The notes: generated from the sequence alone by a model not told the origin. A stretch of DNA of 21,097 nucleotides from an uncultured bacterium (GCA_900556295.1 USOK01000003.1:1-21097), one strand, 5' to 3'; shown: positions 6,024-15,320, numbered from the stretch's first letter. Made by a program: numbers and translations.

Positions 6024-9000
6024 TTATTTTTCTTCGTTTTCGTTACCCAATTGGAAATCTGGAGCGCCGAACATACCTTCGATTTCTTCCAAAATCGCAG
6101 ATGGTTTACGAGCTTGATTTCTTTGTGCAACTGCACGTTTTCTTTCTTCACGTTCTTTTTCTTCGTTAGCATTTGATAGGTGATGGAAACCAGTACCAGC
6201 TGGAATCAAACGACCGATGATAACGTTTTCTTTCAAACCTCTCAACATGTCTTTCTTTCCATCTACTGCAGCTTCTGTCAAGATTCTTGTTGTTTCTTGG
6301 AATGATGCTGCTGAAATGAAGCTTTCAGTGTTCAAAGAAGCTTTTGTAATACCTAACAACATGTATTCGCAAGTTGCCGGTGTGCCACCTTTTTCTTCAA
6401 CTTCATGATTTTCTTTTTCAAATGTTTGCATTTCAACAAGTTCACCTGGTAACAATGTTGTATCACCTGCATCAACAATTTTAACTTTCTTAGTCATTTG
6501 TCTTACGATGATTTCAACGTGTTTATCAGCGATTTCTACACCCTGTGAACGATATACTCTTTGTACTTCGTCTACTAGGTATTGTTGAGCAGCCTCAGGA
6601 CCGCAAAGTCTGATTACATCGTGTGGGTTCAAAGGACCACTTGTCAAAGGTTGACCTTTTGTAATCTTTTGTTTGTTTTGAACAACAATGTTTGCGTCAA
6701 TTGCGTATTTGATTTCAGTTCTGCCATTTTCTGTTACTAAGTAAAGTCTTGGCAAATCGTCATCTGTTTCGATTTCTGCAACACCGTCTTCTTCAGCCAA
6801 TATTGCACAATCTTTTGGTTTACGACCTTCAAGAAGTTCTTCTACTCTCGGCAAACCTTGAACGATGTCGCCTGTTTTTTGTCTTTCAAATACCAATGTT
6901 GCAATGTTATCACCACGTAGAACCAATGCTCCGGCTTCAACCTGTAACATTGTACCTGGGCTGATTAAGTAAGGACGCCCGTTTCTAATTGTGATTTCAC
7001 CCTTGTTAACAGCTGTAACCATACCTGAAACAGTTGATTTTTCTCCACTGTCAGCAAGTTCACCGTCAAGTCTGATGAAATCACCTTTCTTAACGTTTGC
7101 TTTGCCTTTAATAGGAAGTTTTGTTTCGTATGTTGCGCTTGTTAACAACAATCTTCTTGTATCTTCTTTGTCTATTTTGATAGAAGCAACACCATCATTA
7201 ATTGCCAAAACTTGAGTTTTTGCAACTGGAGTCTTAGGATCAATTGTTTGACCGTCTTTTACAAGAAGTTCAGTTTGAAGTGATGACATTGTTTTAGCAT
7301 TGCCTTCAAATTCACGACGAACAATCAAGTTTTCAAGAACAACAATTCTCAAGTTTTCTTGTTCATCTAGTTCTACCATACCTTTAAGGTGTGATAGGTA
7401 ACCTTGCATTTGAAGTACCAAGCTTGTTCTTGTAATAGTAGAACCATCAAGGTTTCTTACTCTAGCGCCGTCTTTGTACTGTAATTGAGTAACAGGAACG
7501 ATGTCAATCAAATCATCTGATGTATTAAACTTGATTGATACATTTTTCTGCTCAACTTTCAATACTTGAACAGGTCTTACAAGAATTTGGATAGGTTGGT
7601 TAGAAATGCTATCCTCATCAAGTGACAAGCTTGTATCAAGTTCTTCATCCAAATCATCAATATCGATATCATCCATTGATGAATCCATAATTGTAATGAT
7701 TGAAGTTTCTTTAGCCTTGATACCGTCAGCAATTACAGTACCTTTATTAACTACTTCGCCTTCATCAACTTTAAGTTCAGAAACACTTGATAGTGTGTGA
7801 ACTTCACCAGGACGAATTGTAATTTCATGAATTACATCGTTGTATTCTTTGAATTCAACAATACCATCGATGTGACAATATACGTCTTTTACAACTTCTG
7901 TACCTGCAGTAACGTGTGTTCCGTTTTCAACCATTTTCAATGAAGAATCTTTATTGATTTGATGGATTTCTTCCGGAATAAATACTACAGAACCCGGTTT
8001 GGTAATAATTTGGTTTTCGTCAACTTCAACATCAACGTATCTGATTTCACCAGAAGAAGCAACTGCACATTCATCATCAATAAGTTCTGCAATAATCATA
8101 CCGTTTTCAACTGTAGTATCTACAGGGGCTTTAACGATGTATTTTTCACCAGTTTTATTAACTGTCCATAATTGTTCTTTCTTAGTTTGTTCAAATGTCG
8201 CATTTTCAGGCATTAATGAAGCAATAACGATTGTCAATTCTTTACCTTGAACAATTTTCTTAATATTTTTGCCTTCGAATTTAACATCTTCAATAACTAA
8301 ATCTTCCCCGAAACGAACTTCACCGCCGTGTTCAGAAATAGTCAACGTTTCAGCAAGTTTTTCACCTTCTTTAATAGCTTGTCCATCTTTTACAAGGATC
8401 TTAGAACCGCCTGGAAGGTTGTAAACATCACCACCAAGAACCCAAATAATACCTTGCTTGTTTGTAGTTCTTGAAATGTTACCTTGTCTGTCTTTCTTTT
8501 CATCAGCTACGAAATCTTCATACAATACTTCCCCTGACATGTCAGCTGTAATATCTTTTGTAGCTTTTTCTGTTAAACGAGAACCAGAACCTTGAGCTGC
8601 AGGTTCAAATTGAGCCAATTTGAAGCCTTTTTTAATTTTCATTCCATTTGTAAAGAATACTGTTGAACCAGCTGGAATGTGATATTTTTCAGTTCTTTTA
8701 GCGCCTTTTAATTCGATATCTGTTTCATAGTTAGAAATATTAACTATATCACCGTGACGAGTTCTTAATTCTCTTGTTTTTACGCTAGAAACTACTTCTC
8801 CATCTTGTTTTGCGATAACTTCTTTAATCGCATCTTTAACGCCAACCGCACCACCTGTGTGGAATGTTCTCATTGTCAACTGTGTACCAGGTTCACCGAT
8901 TGATTGAGCTGCGATAATACCGATTGCTTCACCGATATCAACAAGTTTTTGAGTTGTCATTGCCCAACCGTAACATTTTTGGCAGATACCATATTCAAGA

Positions 9001-9887
9001 CCACAAGTCAAACCTGAACGAACTTTAAGTTCTTGTAATTTCAAGTGAGAAACTTTCTTGATATCTTCTCTGTTCATTGTAGTTCCGGCAGAAACAAGAA
9101 CTGTTCCGTCAGTATCCTTGATATCTTCTGCAATTGTTCTACCTAACAATCTGTCGATTAGAGGAACAATAACGTTGTCGCCGTCAGTAATAGGTTTCAT
9201 GTTAATTGATTTGGTAGTGTGGCAGTCATCAGCACGGATGATTACATCTTGTGCAACGTCTACCAAACGTCTTGTCAAATAACCTGAATCGGCTGTTTTC
9301 AACGCTGTATCTACAAGCCCTTTTCTTGCACCATAAGATGAAATGATGTATTCTGTAACGGATAAGCCTTCTTTAAAGTTTGATTTAATAGGCAAGTCGA
9401 TGATTTGACCTTGTGCGTCTGCCATCAAACCTCTCATACCTACCAACTGAGATACCTGTGATAAGTTACCTCTGGCACCTGAGAATGCCATCATATATAC
9501 CGGGTTTAATCTATCAAAGTTTTCAACTACTTGAGATGTCAATTTCGCTGTTGTTTCAGACCAAGTGTCGATAACCTTTGTATATCTTTCAACTTCAGTA
9601 ATTTCTCCTTTTAAATATCTGTTTGTTGATTTTTCGATTTCTGATTCAGCTTCTTGTAGCAATTCTTTTTTAATTGCCGGAACTTGCAAGTCCGCGATAG
9701 AAATTGTTGTTCCGGATTTTGTAGCATACCTGTAGCCGAGATTTTTAAGGCTGTTAGCCAATTCTGCGGTTTTAGCTCCGCCAAACTCTAGATACATTTG
9801 TGAAAGCAAATTGTTCAAACCTTTTTTGTCCATTTGCTTATTAATGAAATCTACAGTTTTTTTAGCATGTGCGTATGTTGTTTCCAT
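6024..9887 (-). CDS. rpoC2: DNA-directed RNA polymerase subunit beta' C-terminal part (cyanobacterial-type RpoC2)
   Basis: This 1287-residue protein is the C-terminal half of beta', encoded separately as in Cyanobacteria and plastids. The N-terminus (LEFGGAKTAELANSLKNLGY) resembles cyanobacterial RpoC2. Next come the bridge-helix region SGARGNLSQVSQLVGMRGLM (136-155) and SSYGARKGLVDTALKTADSG. The second zinc site is C222, C295, C302 and C305. The first trigger-loop helix, GEPGTQLTMRTFHTGG, ends near 346. The second half of the trigger loop (GLPRVEELLEGRKP) resumes only near 1011, so about 660 residues of repeated beta-rich hybrid-motif sequence are inserted, the SI3 insertion of cyanobacteria. 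The C-terminus has the conserved LLGITKASLNTESFISAASFQETTR run (split here only by length) and a charged tail. It follows rpoC1 by 49 nt with AAAGGAAA before the ATG. Confidence 0.97.
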   Translation of the reverse strand: METTYAHAKKTVDFINKQMDKKGLNNLLSQMYLEFGGAKTAELANSLKNLGYRYATKSGTTISIADLQVPAIKKELLQEAESEIEKSTNRYLKGEITEVERYTKVIDTWSETTAKLTSQVVENFDRLNPVYMMAFSGARGNLSQVSQLVGMRGLMADAQGQIIDLPIKSNFKEGLSVTEYIISSYGARKGLVDTALKTADSGYLTRRLVDVAQDVIIRADDCHTTKSINMKPITDGDNVIVPLIDRLLGRTIAEDIKDTDGTVLVSAGTTMNREDIKKVSHLKLQELKVRSGLTCGLEYGICQKCYGWAMTTQKLVDIGEAIGIIAAQSIGEPGTQLTMRTFHTGGAVGVKDAIKEVIAKQDGEVVSSVKTRELRTRHGDIVNISNYETDIELKGAKRTEKYHIPAGSTVFFTNGMKIKKGFKLAQFEPAAQGSGSRLTEKATKDITADMSGEVLYEDFVADEKKDRQGNISRTTNKQGIIWVLGGDVYNLPGGSKILVKDGQAIKEGEKLAETLTISEHGGEVRFGEDLVIEDVKFEGKNIKKIVQGKELTIVIASLMPENATFEQTKKEQLWTVNKTGEKYIVKAPVDTTVENGMIIAELIDDECAVASSGEIRYVDVEVDENQIITKPGSVVFIPEEIHQINKDSSLKMVENGTHVTAGTEVVKDVYCHIDGIVEFKEYNDVIHEITIRPGEVHTLSSVSELKVDEGEVVNKGTVIADGIKAKETSIITIMDSSMDDIDIDDLDEELDTSLSLDEDSISNQPIQILVRPVQVLKVEQKNVSIKFNTSDDLIDIVPVTQLQYKDGARVRNLDGSTITRTSLVLQMQGYLSHLKGMVELDEQENLRIVVLENLIVRREFEGNAKTMSSLQTELLVKDGQTIDPKTPVAKTQVLAINDGVASIKIDKEDTRRLLLTSATYETKLPIKGKANVKKGDFIRLDGELADSGEKSTVSGMVTAVNKGEITIRNGRPYLISPGTMLQVEAGALVLRGDNIATLVFERQKTGDIVQGLPRVEELLEGRKPKDCAILAEEDGVAEIETDDDLPRLYLVTENGRTEIKYAIDANIVVQNKQKITKGQPLTSGPLNPHDVIRLCGPEAAQQYLVDEVQRVYRSQGVEIADKHVEIIVRQMTKKVKIVDAGDTTLLPGELVEMQTFEKENHEVEEKGGTPATCEYMLLGITKASLNTESFISAASFQETTRILTEAAVDGKKDMLRGLKENVIIGRLIPAGTGFHHLSNANEEKEREERKRAVAQRNQARKPSAILEEIEGMFGAPDFQLGNENEEK

Positions 9888-9936
9888 TATTTTTTATTTC
9901 CTTTATTTTTCTTATTTCACTTTGCTAAATATTATG

Positions 9937-11646
9937 TTACGCTAAAGCGTTTCTTACAGCTTCGTTGAAGATAATTCTTCCTGCAGTTGTTTCAAGTCTT
10001 TCGCCGTGTTCATCTCTTACAACGATTTTGTCGTGAAGATCTATTACACCGACTTCAAGAGCCGAAATTGCATCTTGGAAGTTGTAGAAATATCCTTTAG
10101 GTTCCATTTCAGGATTTTTCAAAATTGTTAAGTAATACATACCCAATACCATATCCTGTGTAGGAGTGATAATTGGTTTACCTGTAGCAGGAGCTAAAAT
10201 GTTGTTTGTAGCTAACATTAACATTCTTGCTTCTGTTTGAGCTTCAATTGATAAAGGTACGTGAACAGCCATTTGGTCACCATCGAAGTCGGCGTTGAAT
10301 GCTGTACATACTAACGGGTGAAGCTGGATTGCACGGCCTTCTACCAATTTTGGTTCAAATGCCTGAATACCTAGTCTGTGAAGAGTCGGGGCACGGTTCA
10401 ATAAAACAGGGTGTCCATCGATTACCTCTTCTAATATATCCCATACAATTGCTTCAGAACGTTCAATTTTCTTCTTAGCAGATTTAATGTTTTGAACGTA
10501 TCCTCTTTCAATCAATTTATTAACAACGAATGGTTTAAACAATTCGATAGCCATTTCTTTTGGCAAACCACATTGATTTAATTTCAATTGCGGTCCTACT
10601 ACGATAACTGAACGTCCTGAGTAGTCAACACGTTTACCAAGTAAGTTTTGACGGAAACGACCTTGTTTACCTTCAATAATGTTAGACAATGATTTCAACG
10701 CTCTGTTGTTAGGTCCAACAACGGTTCTTCCACGTCTGCCGTTATCAATCAAGGCATCAACTGCTTCTTGTAACATACGTTTTTCGTTACGTACGATGAT
10801 TTCAGGAGCGCCCATTTCTAACAATCTTTGCAAACGGTTGTTTCTGTTGATTACACGTCTGTATAAATCGTTCAAGTCAGATGTAGCAAAACGTCCACCA
10901 TCCAATTGAACCATTGGTCTTAAATCTGGAGGAGTTACTGGAAGTACGTCCATAATCATCCATGTAGGATCTGTTTCTGATGAAATCAATGAATCTAATA
11001 ATCTTAAACGTTTGATAAGTTTACTTTTCTTTTGAACAGAGTTTACTGTTCCTGCAAGTTCTGTTCTGATTTCTTCAGCAAGACCTTTTACATCAACTTC
11101 TGCAAGAAGTTCTTTAATAGCCTCAGCTCCGATTCCTACTTTGAGTTCAGAATCTTCGTGTTCAGCCATATAGTCTTCATATTCTTCTTCTGATAAAAGT
11201 TGAAGTTTTTTGAAATCACTTTCGCCTGCATCAAGAACTACGTAATTGTTGAAGTAAATAACTTGTTCCAAATCTTTCAAAGTCATATCAAGAAGTAAAC
11301 CTAAGTAAGAAGGAATACCCTTCAAGAACCAGATGTGAGAAACAGGAGCAGCAAGTTTGATGTGTCCCATTCTCTGACGTCTTACTTTTGAATCTGTAAC
11401 TTCAACTCCGCAGCGTTCGCAGATGATACCTTTGTGTCTTACTCTTTTATACTTACCGCAATAGCATTCCCAGTCTTTTGATGGTCCAAAAATTCTTTCG
11501 CAGAACAAACCATCTCTTTCCGGTTTTAATGTACGGTAGTTGATTGTTTCCGGTTTAGTAACTTCGCCGTAAGACCATTTAAGTATTCTTTCCGGTGAAG
11601 CGATACTAATTCGTATATAGTCAAAATAATCTATGCTTGTTGACAT
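9937..11646 (-). CDS. rpoC1: DNA-directed RNA polymerase subunit gamma, N-terminal part of beta' (RpoC1)
   Basis: This 569-residue protein is the N-terminal half of beta'. It includes the first zinc site (C61, C63, C76, C79 in the CYCG...CERCG segment), the clamp and lid regions, and the active centre NADFDGDQM (451-459), whose D453, D455 and D457 hold the catalytic magnesium. The frame stops naturally at RIIFNEAVRNALA, the place where cyanobacterial RpoC1 ends; it is not a damaged rpoC, since rpoC2 has its own start and ribosome-binding site. A strong AAAGGAGAAAG site precedes the ATG. It lies 107 nt after rpoB, and that gap contains an inverted repeat. All three polymerase genes form one operon. 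Confidence 0.97.
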   Translation of the reverse strand: MSTSIDYFDYIRISIASPERILKWSYGEVTKPETINYRTLKPERDGLFCERIFGPSKDWECYCGKYKRVRHKGIICERCGVEVTDSKVRRQRMGHIKLAAPVSHIWFLKGIPSYLGLLLDMTLKDLEQVIYFNNYVVLDAGESDFKKLQLLSEEEYEDYMAEHEDSELKVGIGAEAIKELLAEVDVKGLAEEIRTELAGTVNSVQKKSKLIKRLRLLDSLISSETDPTWMIMDVLPVTPPDLRPMVQLDGGRFATSDLNDLYRRVINRNNRLQRLLEMGAPEIIVRNEKRMLQEAVDALIDNGRRGRTVVGPNNRALKSLSNIIEGKQGRFRQNLLGKRVDYSGRSVIVVGPQLKLNQCGLPKEMAIELFKPFVVNKLIERGYVQNIKSAKKKIERSEAIVWDILEEVIDGHPVLLNRAPTLHRLGIQAFEPKLVEGRAIQLHPLVCTAFNADFDGDQMAVHVPLSIEAQTEARMLMLATNNILAPATGKPIITPTQDMVLGMYYLTILKNPEMEPKGYFYNFQDAISALEVGVIDLHDKIVVRDEHGERLETTAGRIIFNEAVRNALA

Positions 11647-11672
11647 TGTTTGTCTTTCTCCTTTTTTATATT

Positions 11673-11751
11673 TAGTGAGTGGTGAGAAGTGAGTTGTGAA
11701 TAGTTCTTTTCATAAATAATCTATTCACTACTCACCATTCACTATTCACTT
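11673..11751. repeat. Inverted repeat of short TTCACTA-like units between rpoB and rpoC1
   Basis: Two 31-nt arms (11673-11703 and 11721-11751) are imperfect reverse complements, 24 of 31 positions matching, with the inner 15 nt differing once (GTGAGTTGTGAATAG against CTATTCACTACTCAC). Each arm is built from degenerate copies of a 7-8 nt unit, TTCACTA or TTCACC on one strand. The right arm starts 2 nt after the rpoB stop codon, so the message would fold into a long hairpin between rpoB and rpoC1. There is no T-tract, so it is not a standard terminator. It may be a mobile intergenic repeat or an mRNA processing or stabilising element. Confidence 0.75.
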
Positions 11752-11753
11752 AA

Positions 11754-14700
11754 TTATATATCTCCGAATGTAGTCGGTGTTTCAAAGAAATTGATATTTA
11801 ACAGTTCTGAATCCATATCTGAAAGAACTCTTCTTGGAGCTGATTTTCTCAAATCATCCATATCTGTCATTAAGTCAACTTCTTGACCGTCTTTTTTCGC
11901 TACCGTAATATCCAAACCGATACTTTGCAATTCTCTTACAAGTACCTTGAATGATTCAGGAATACCCGGTCTTGGAATATTGTCACCTTTAACGATTGCT
12001 TCATAGGCTCTGTTACGTCCATTAACATCATCTGATTTGATTGTTAACATTTCTTGAAGAGTATATGCAGCACCATAAGCTTCTAATGCCCAAACTTCCA
12101 TTTCACCGAATCTCTGTCCGCCGAATTGAGCTTTACCACCCAATGGCTGTTGAGTTACTAGTGAGTAAGGACCTGTAGAACGAGCGTGGATTTTGTCGTC
12201 TACCAAGTGGACAAGTTTAAGGATGTAAGATAGACCTACTGCAACCGGTTCATCAAATGGTTCACCTGTTCTACCATCAATCAATCTTACTTTACCGTCT
12301 TCGTTAACCCAATCGCATCCAGATTCTTTGATACCTTTCAAAAGTTCAGCCTTAGTAGCTCTCTCTGATTGGTTATCGCCATATCTTTCATCGAATGAAG
12401 GTGTTTCGTAGTAGTTTCCTGTTAAGTATGCAGCCAAACCTAGCAACAATTCGTAAGTCTGACCAACGTTCATACGAGAAGGTACACCAAGTGGGTTTAA
12501 TACGATATCAACCGGTGTTCCATCTGGTAAAAATGGCATATCTTCTTTTGGAAGGATTCTAGAAACGATACCTTTGTTACCGTGACGTCCTGAAAGTTTG
12601 TCACCTACAGAAACTTTACGTTTTTGAGCAATGTAAACTCTAATTACTGTATTAGCTCCTGGTGGTAATTCGTCGCCTTTTTCTCTATCAAATACCTTAA
12701 CGTCGAGAACTCTTCCGCCTTCGCCGTGAGGAACTCTCAAAGAGTTATCCTTTACGTCTCTTGCTTTTTCAGCGAAGATTGCACGTAATAATTTTTCTTC
12801 TGGTGGGTGTTCAGATTCACCTTTTGGTGTAACTTTACCAACCAAAATATCGTCTGCGTAAACTCTAGCACCAATACGAACAATACCACGTTCATCCAAG
12901 TGTCTCAAAGCGTCTTCTGAAACGTTTGGAATTTCACGAGTAATTTCTTCTGGTCCAAGTTTAGTTTGACGAGCATCTATTTCTAATTTTTCAATGTGAA
13001 CTGATGTGAAGATGTCATCGTGTACGCATCTTTCAGAAAGCAAAATAGCATCTTCGTAGTTGTAACCTTCCCAAGGCATATACGCAACAATTACGTTTTT
13101 ACCTAATGAAAGTTCTCCGCAGTTTGTAGAAGCACCATCGGCAATTACATCACCTTCTTTAACCTTGTCACCTTCGTGAACTAAAGGTTTTTGGTTAATA
13201 CAAGTATCTTGGTTACTTCTTACATATTTCATTAATGTGTGAACATGAGGTTTGTTGTGAATATCTCGGATGATAATTTCTTCACCAACAACTCTTTCAA
13301 CAACACCGTCACAGTCAGCTACTTCAACCATACCAGAGTCTTTAGCAGCTCTCTTTTCCATACCTGTACCAACAACCGGTCTTTGAGTAATCAAAAGAGG
13401 TACTGATTGACGTTGCATGTTTGAACCCATCAATGCACGGTTTGCGTCATCGTGTTCAATGAACGGAATCAATGATGTCGCAACAGAGATAATCTGAATA
13501 GGAGAAACACCAACAAAGTCAACCTTGCTTGATTCGCCCATTGTGAATTCAGATCTGTATCTGATTGGAACATATTCATCTTTAAATGTATTATCAGGGT
13601 TAAGTTGAACGTCAGCAGGAGCACATCTGAATTCTTCGTCCTCATCTGCTGTCATATAAACAACTTCATCTGTAACTTTGCCATCTTTAACAACAAAGAA
13701 TGGTGCTTCAACAAAACCGTAATCATTAACTTTTGCGTGTGTAGCCAATGAACCGATCAAACCTGCGTTAGGTCCTTCTGGTGTTTCAATTGGACAAATA
13801 CGACCGTAGTGAGAAGGGTGAATATCACGAACAGCAAATCCTGCTCTTTCTCTCATCAAACCACCAGGTCCTAAAGCTGAAATACGTCTTTTGTGAGTCA
13901 ATTCAGCTAATGGGTTGATTTGGTCCATAAACTGTGATAATTGAGAACTTCCGAAGAATTCTTTCAAAGAAGCTACCAATGGTTTTGTGTTCAATAAGTT
14001 CAATGGTGTCAATGTTTCAGAATCTTGCAAAGTCATTCTTTCTTTAACGATTCTTTCGATTCTTGAAAGACCAACTCTGAATTGGTTTTGCAACAATTCT
14101 CCAACTGAACGAATTCTTCTGTTTCCTAAGTGGTCGATATCATCAACAGTTCCTTCATCATAAGTTAAGTTAATCAAATATTCAATTGATGCAACGATAT
14201 CTTGAACAGTTAATGTTCTTTGGTTTTTAGGAATGTTTAAGTTCAATTTTTTATTTAATTTATAACGACCAACACGACCGATATCGTATTTCTTTTCATC
14301 AAAGAAACGAGCTTCCAAAATAGAACGTCCGCCGGCAGCAGAAGCAGGGTCGCCAGGTCTTAATTTTTTATAAACTTCAATCAAAGCATCATCAGTAGTT
14401 TCTGCGGTATCTTTATCCAAAGTTTTCTTCAAGAAATCAAAGTGAGTGAATAAAGATTCCATTTCAGAAACAGTGATACCCATAGCTTTCAACAATGTTG
14501 TAGCTAAGATTTTTCTGTTTTTGTCGATTTTAACATAAATAATGTCATTAGAATCTGTTTCAATTTTCAACCATGCACCACGGTTAGGAATCATAGTTGC
14601 GTTATATAAACGTTTTCCGGCAGGGGAAATATCACGTTTGAAATATACACCCGGAGAACGAACGATTTGAGAAACGATTACACGTTCTGCACCGTTTACA

Positions 14701-15071
14701 ATGAAAGTACCTTTGTCTGTCATTGTAGGAATATCACCGATGTAAACTTCTTGTTCTTTGATTTCACCGCTGTCACGGTTAACAAGTCTTACCATTACAC
14801 GTAACTGTTTTGCATAAGTTGCGTCATGGATTCTTGCTTCTTCAATAGTATACTTCGCATTGTCGAAAGTATAGTTTGGCAAGAAATGCAATTCTAATCT
14901 GCCTGTATAGTCTTTAATAGGAGAGAAAGAAAGTAGCTCTTCTTTCAAACCTTCTTTTAAAAACCATTCAAATGATTTTTTTTGCACTTCAATAAGGTCT
15001 GGTAAATCATCCAAACGAGTATGTGGAATACCCATTGGTGTTACTCTTTCTGCATATTTTGTGTTAGACAT
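11754..15071 (-). CDS. rpoB: DNA-directed RNA polymerase subunit beta
   Basis: The beta subunit, 1105 residues, close to cyanobacterial length and shorter than E. coli because the E. coli lineage-specific inserts are missing. Conserved blocks in order are GTFIVNGAERVIVSQ (121-135), the rifampicin pocket FFGSSQLSQFMDQINPLAEL with THKRRISALGPGG (372-404), HYGRICPIETPEGPNAGLIG (421-440), MPWEGYNYEDAILLSER, RHGNKGIVSRI and QPLGGKAQFGGQRFGEMEVW near the C-terminus. In the pocket, D383, H393, R396 and S398 match E. coli D516, H526, R529 and S531, so the wild-type rifampicin-sensitive residues are kept. GAGGTGA lies 6 nt before the ATG. No ribosomal protein genes rplJ/rplL are upstream; instead a secreted-protein gene diverges from it. 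Confidence 0.98.
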   Translation of the reverse strand: MSNTKYAERVTPMGIPHTRLDDLPDLIEVQKKSFEWFLKEGLKEELLSFSPIKDYTGRLELHFLPNYTFDNAKYTIEEARIHDATYAKQLRVMVRLVNRDSGEIKEQEVYIGDIPTMTDKGTFIVNGAERVIVSQIVRSPGVYFKRDISPAGKRLYNATMIPNRGAWLKIETDSNDIIYVKIDKNRKILATTLLKAMGITVSEMESLFTHFDFLKKTLDKDTAETTDDALIEVYKKLRPGDPASAAGGRSILEARFFDEKKYDIGRVGRYKLNKKLNLNIPKNQRTLTVQDIVASIEYLINLTYDEGTVDDIDHLGNRRIRSVGELLQNQFRVGLSRIERIVKERMTLQDSETLTPLNLLNTKPLVASLKEFFGSSQLSQFMDQINPLAELTHKRRISALGPGGLMRERAGFAVRDIHPSHYGRICPIETPEGPNAGLIGSLATHAKVNDYGFVEAPFFVVKDGKVTDEVVYMTADEDEEFRCAPADVQLNPDNTFKDEYVPIRYRSEFTMGESSKVDFVGVSPIQIISVATSLIPFIEHDDANRALMGSNMQRQSVPLLITQRPVVGTGMEKRAAKDSGMVEVADCDGVVERVVGEEIIIRDIHNKPHVHTLMKYVRSNQDTCINQKPLVHEGDKVKEGDVIADGASTNCGELSLGKNVIVAYMPWEGYNYEDAILLSERCVHDDIFTSVHIEKLEIDARQTKLGPEEITREIPNVSEDALRHLDERGIVRIGARVYADDILVGKVTPKGESEHPPEEKLLRAIFAEKARDVKDNSLRVPHGEGGRVLDVKVFDREKGDELPPGANTVIRVYIAQKRKVSVGDKLSGRHGNKGIVSRILPKEDMPFLPDGTPVDIVLNPLGVPSRMNVGQTYELLLGLAAYLTGNYYETPSFDERYGDNQSERATKAELLKGIKESGCDWVNEDGKVRLIDGRTGEPFDEPVAVGLSYILKLVHLVDDKIHARSTGPYSLVTQQPLGGKAQFGGQRFGEMEVWALEAYGAAYTLQEMLTIKSDDVNGRNRAYEAIVKGDNIPRPGIPESFKVLVRELQSIGLDITVAKKDGQEVDLMTDMDDLRKSAPRRVLSDMDSELLNINFFETPTTFGDI

Positions 15072-15286
15072 TAATTCACCTCGTCTATGTGTACGTACTA
15101 TATAAAAATTGTATTATTTTTTTATTTTTATCCATGCTCGCTTTGAGCAATCTATTTGAAAATAATTTACAATTGAAAATCTAACTTGAGGCTGTAAACC
15201 TTTCATTTCACTGAACTTCAGCTAAATGAATTTACATGGTTATTTCTAAAATTGGGCATAGTTCACCCGACTTTAAAACTACATGT
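15072..15286 (-). promoter_or_regulatory. Candidate long structured 5' leader of rpoB
   Basis: If transcription starts at the promoter at 15293-15320, rpoB has a leader of about 215 nt. It contains a strong hairpin (15194-15235), a smaller TGCTC-N5-GAGCA dyad (15134-15148), and a 16-codon open frame starting ATG at 15135 and ending TAG at 15085, just before the rpoB ribosome-binding site (MDKNKKIIQFLYSTYT; no good ribosome-binding site). No known riboswitch or ribosomal-protein leader was recognised. This is the gene-free stretch between rpoB and the secreted protein gene at 15470. Confidence 0.4.
15194..15235 (-). promoter_or_regulatory. Long dyad/hairpin in the rpoB leader
   Basis: Read on the minus strand, GTAAA, TTCATTT and CTGA pair with TCAG, AAATGAA and TTTAC. 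The tip is a 3-nt AGT loop, with a 2x2 internal loop and a 3-nt bulge: 16 base pairs in total. As DNA the core CTGAACTTCAG is also a perfect palindrome around its central base, so it could be a protein-binding site instead of an RNA hairpin. There is no T-tract. Confidence 0.5.
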
Positions 15287-15292
15287 TCTTAA

Positions 15293-15320
15293 ATAATAAT
15301 ACATCAATATTTTACGTCAA
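15293..15320 (-). promoter_or_regulatory. Best candidate promoter of the rpoB operon
   Basis: On the minus strand TTGACG (15315-15320) and TATTAT (15293-15298) are separated by 16 nt, five of six matches to consensus in each. It is the best-scoring pair found by eye in the rpoB upstream region; nothing closer to the gene has both elements. Confidence 0.5.

Noticed and set aside
6991..8250. Several plus-strand open frames of 60-90 codons inside rpoC2 and likewise inside rpoB, gpsA, murQ and the M16 gene
   Set aside because: They lie opposite highly conserved coding sequence, have low-complexity Ser/Ile-rich translations and no ribosome-binding sites; they are shadows.
9888..9936. Break between rpoC1 and rpoC2 as a frameshift or pseudogene
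   Set aside because: Both parts have complete ends, and rpoC2 has its own ribosome-binding site; the split falls where cyanobacterial genes are split.
11673..11751. CRISPR array
   Set aside because: The units are 7-8 nt, degenerate and arranged as an inverted repeat without regular spacers.
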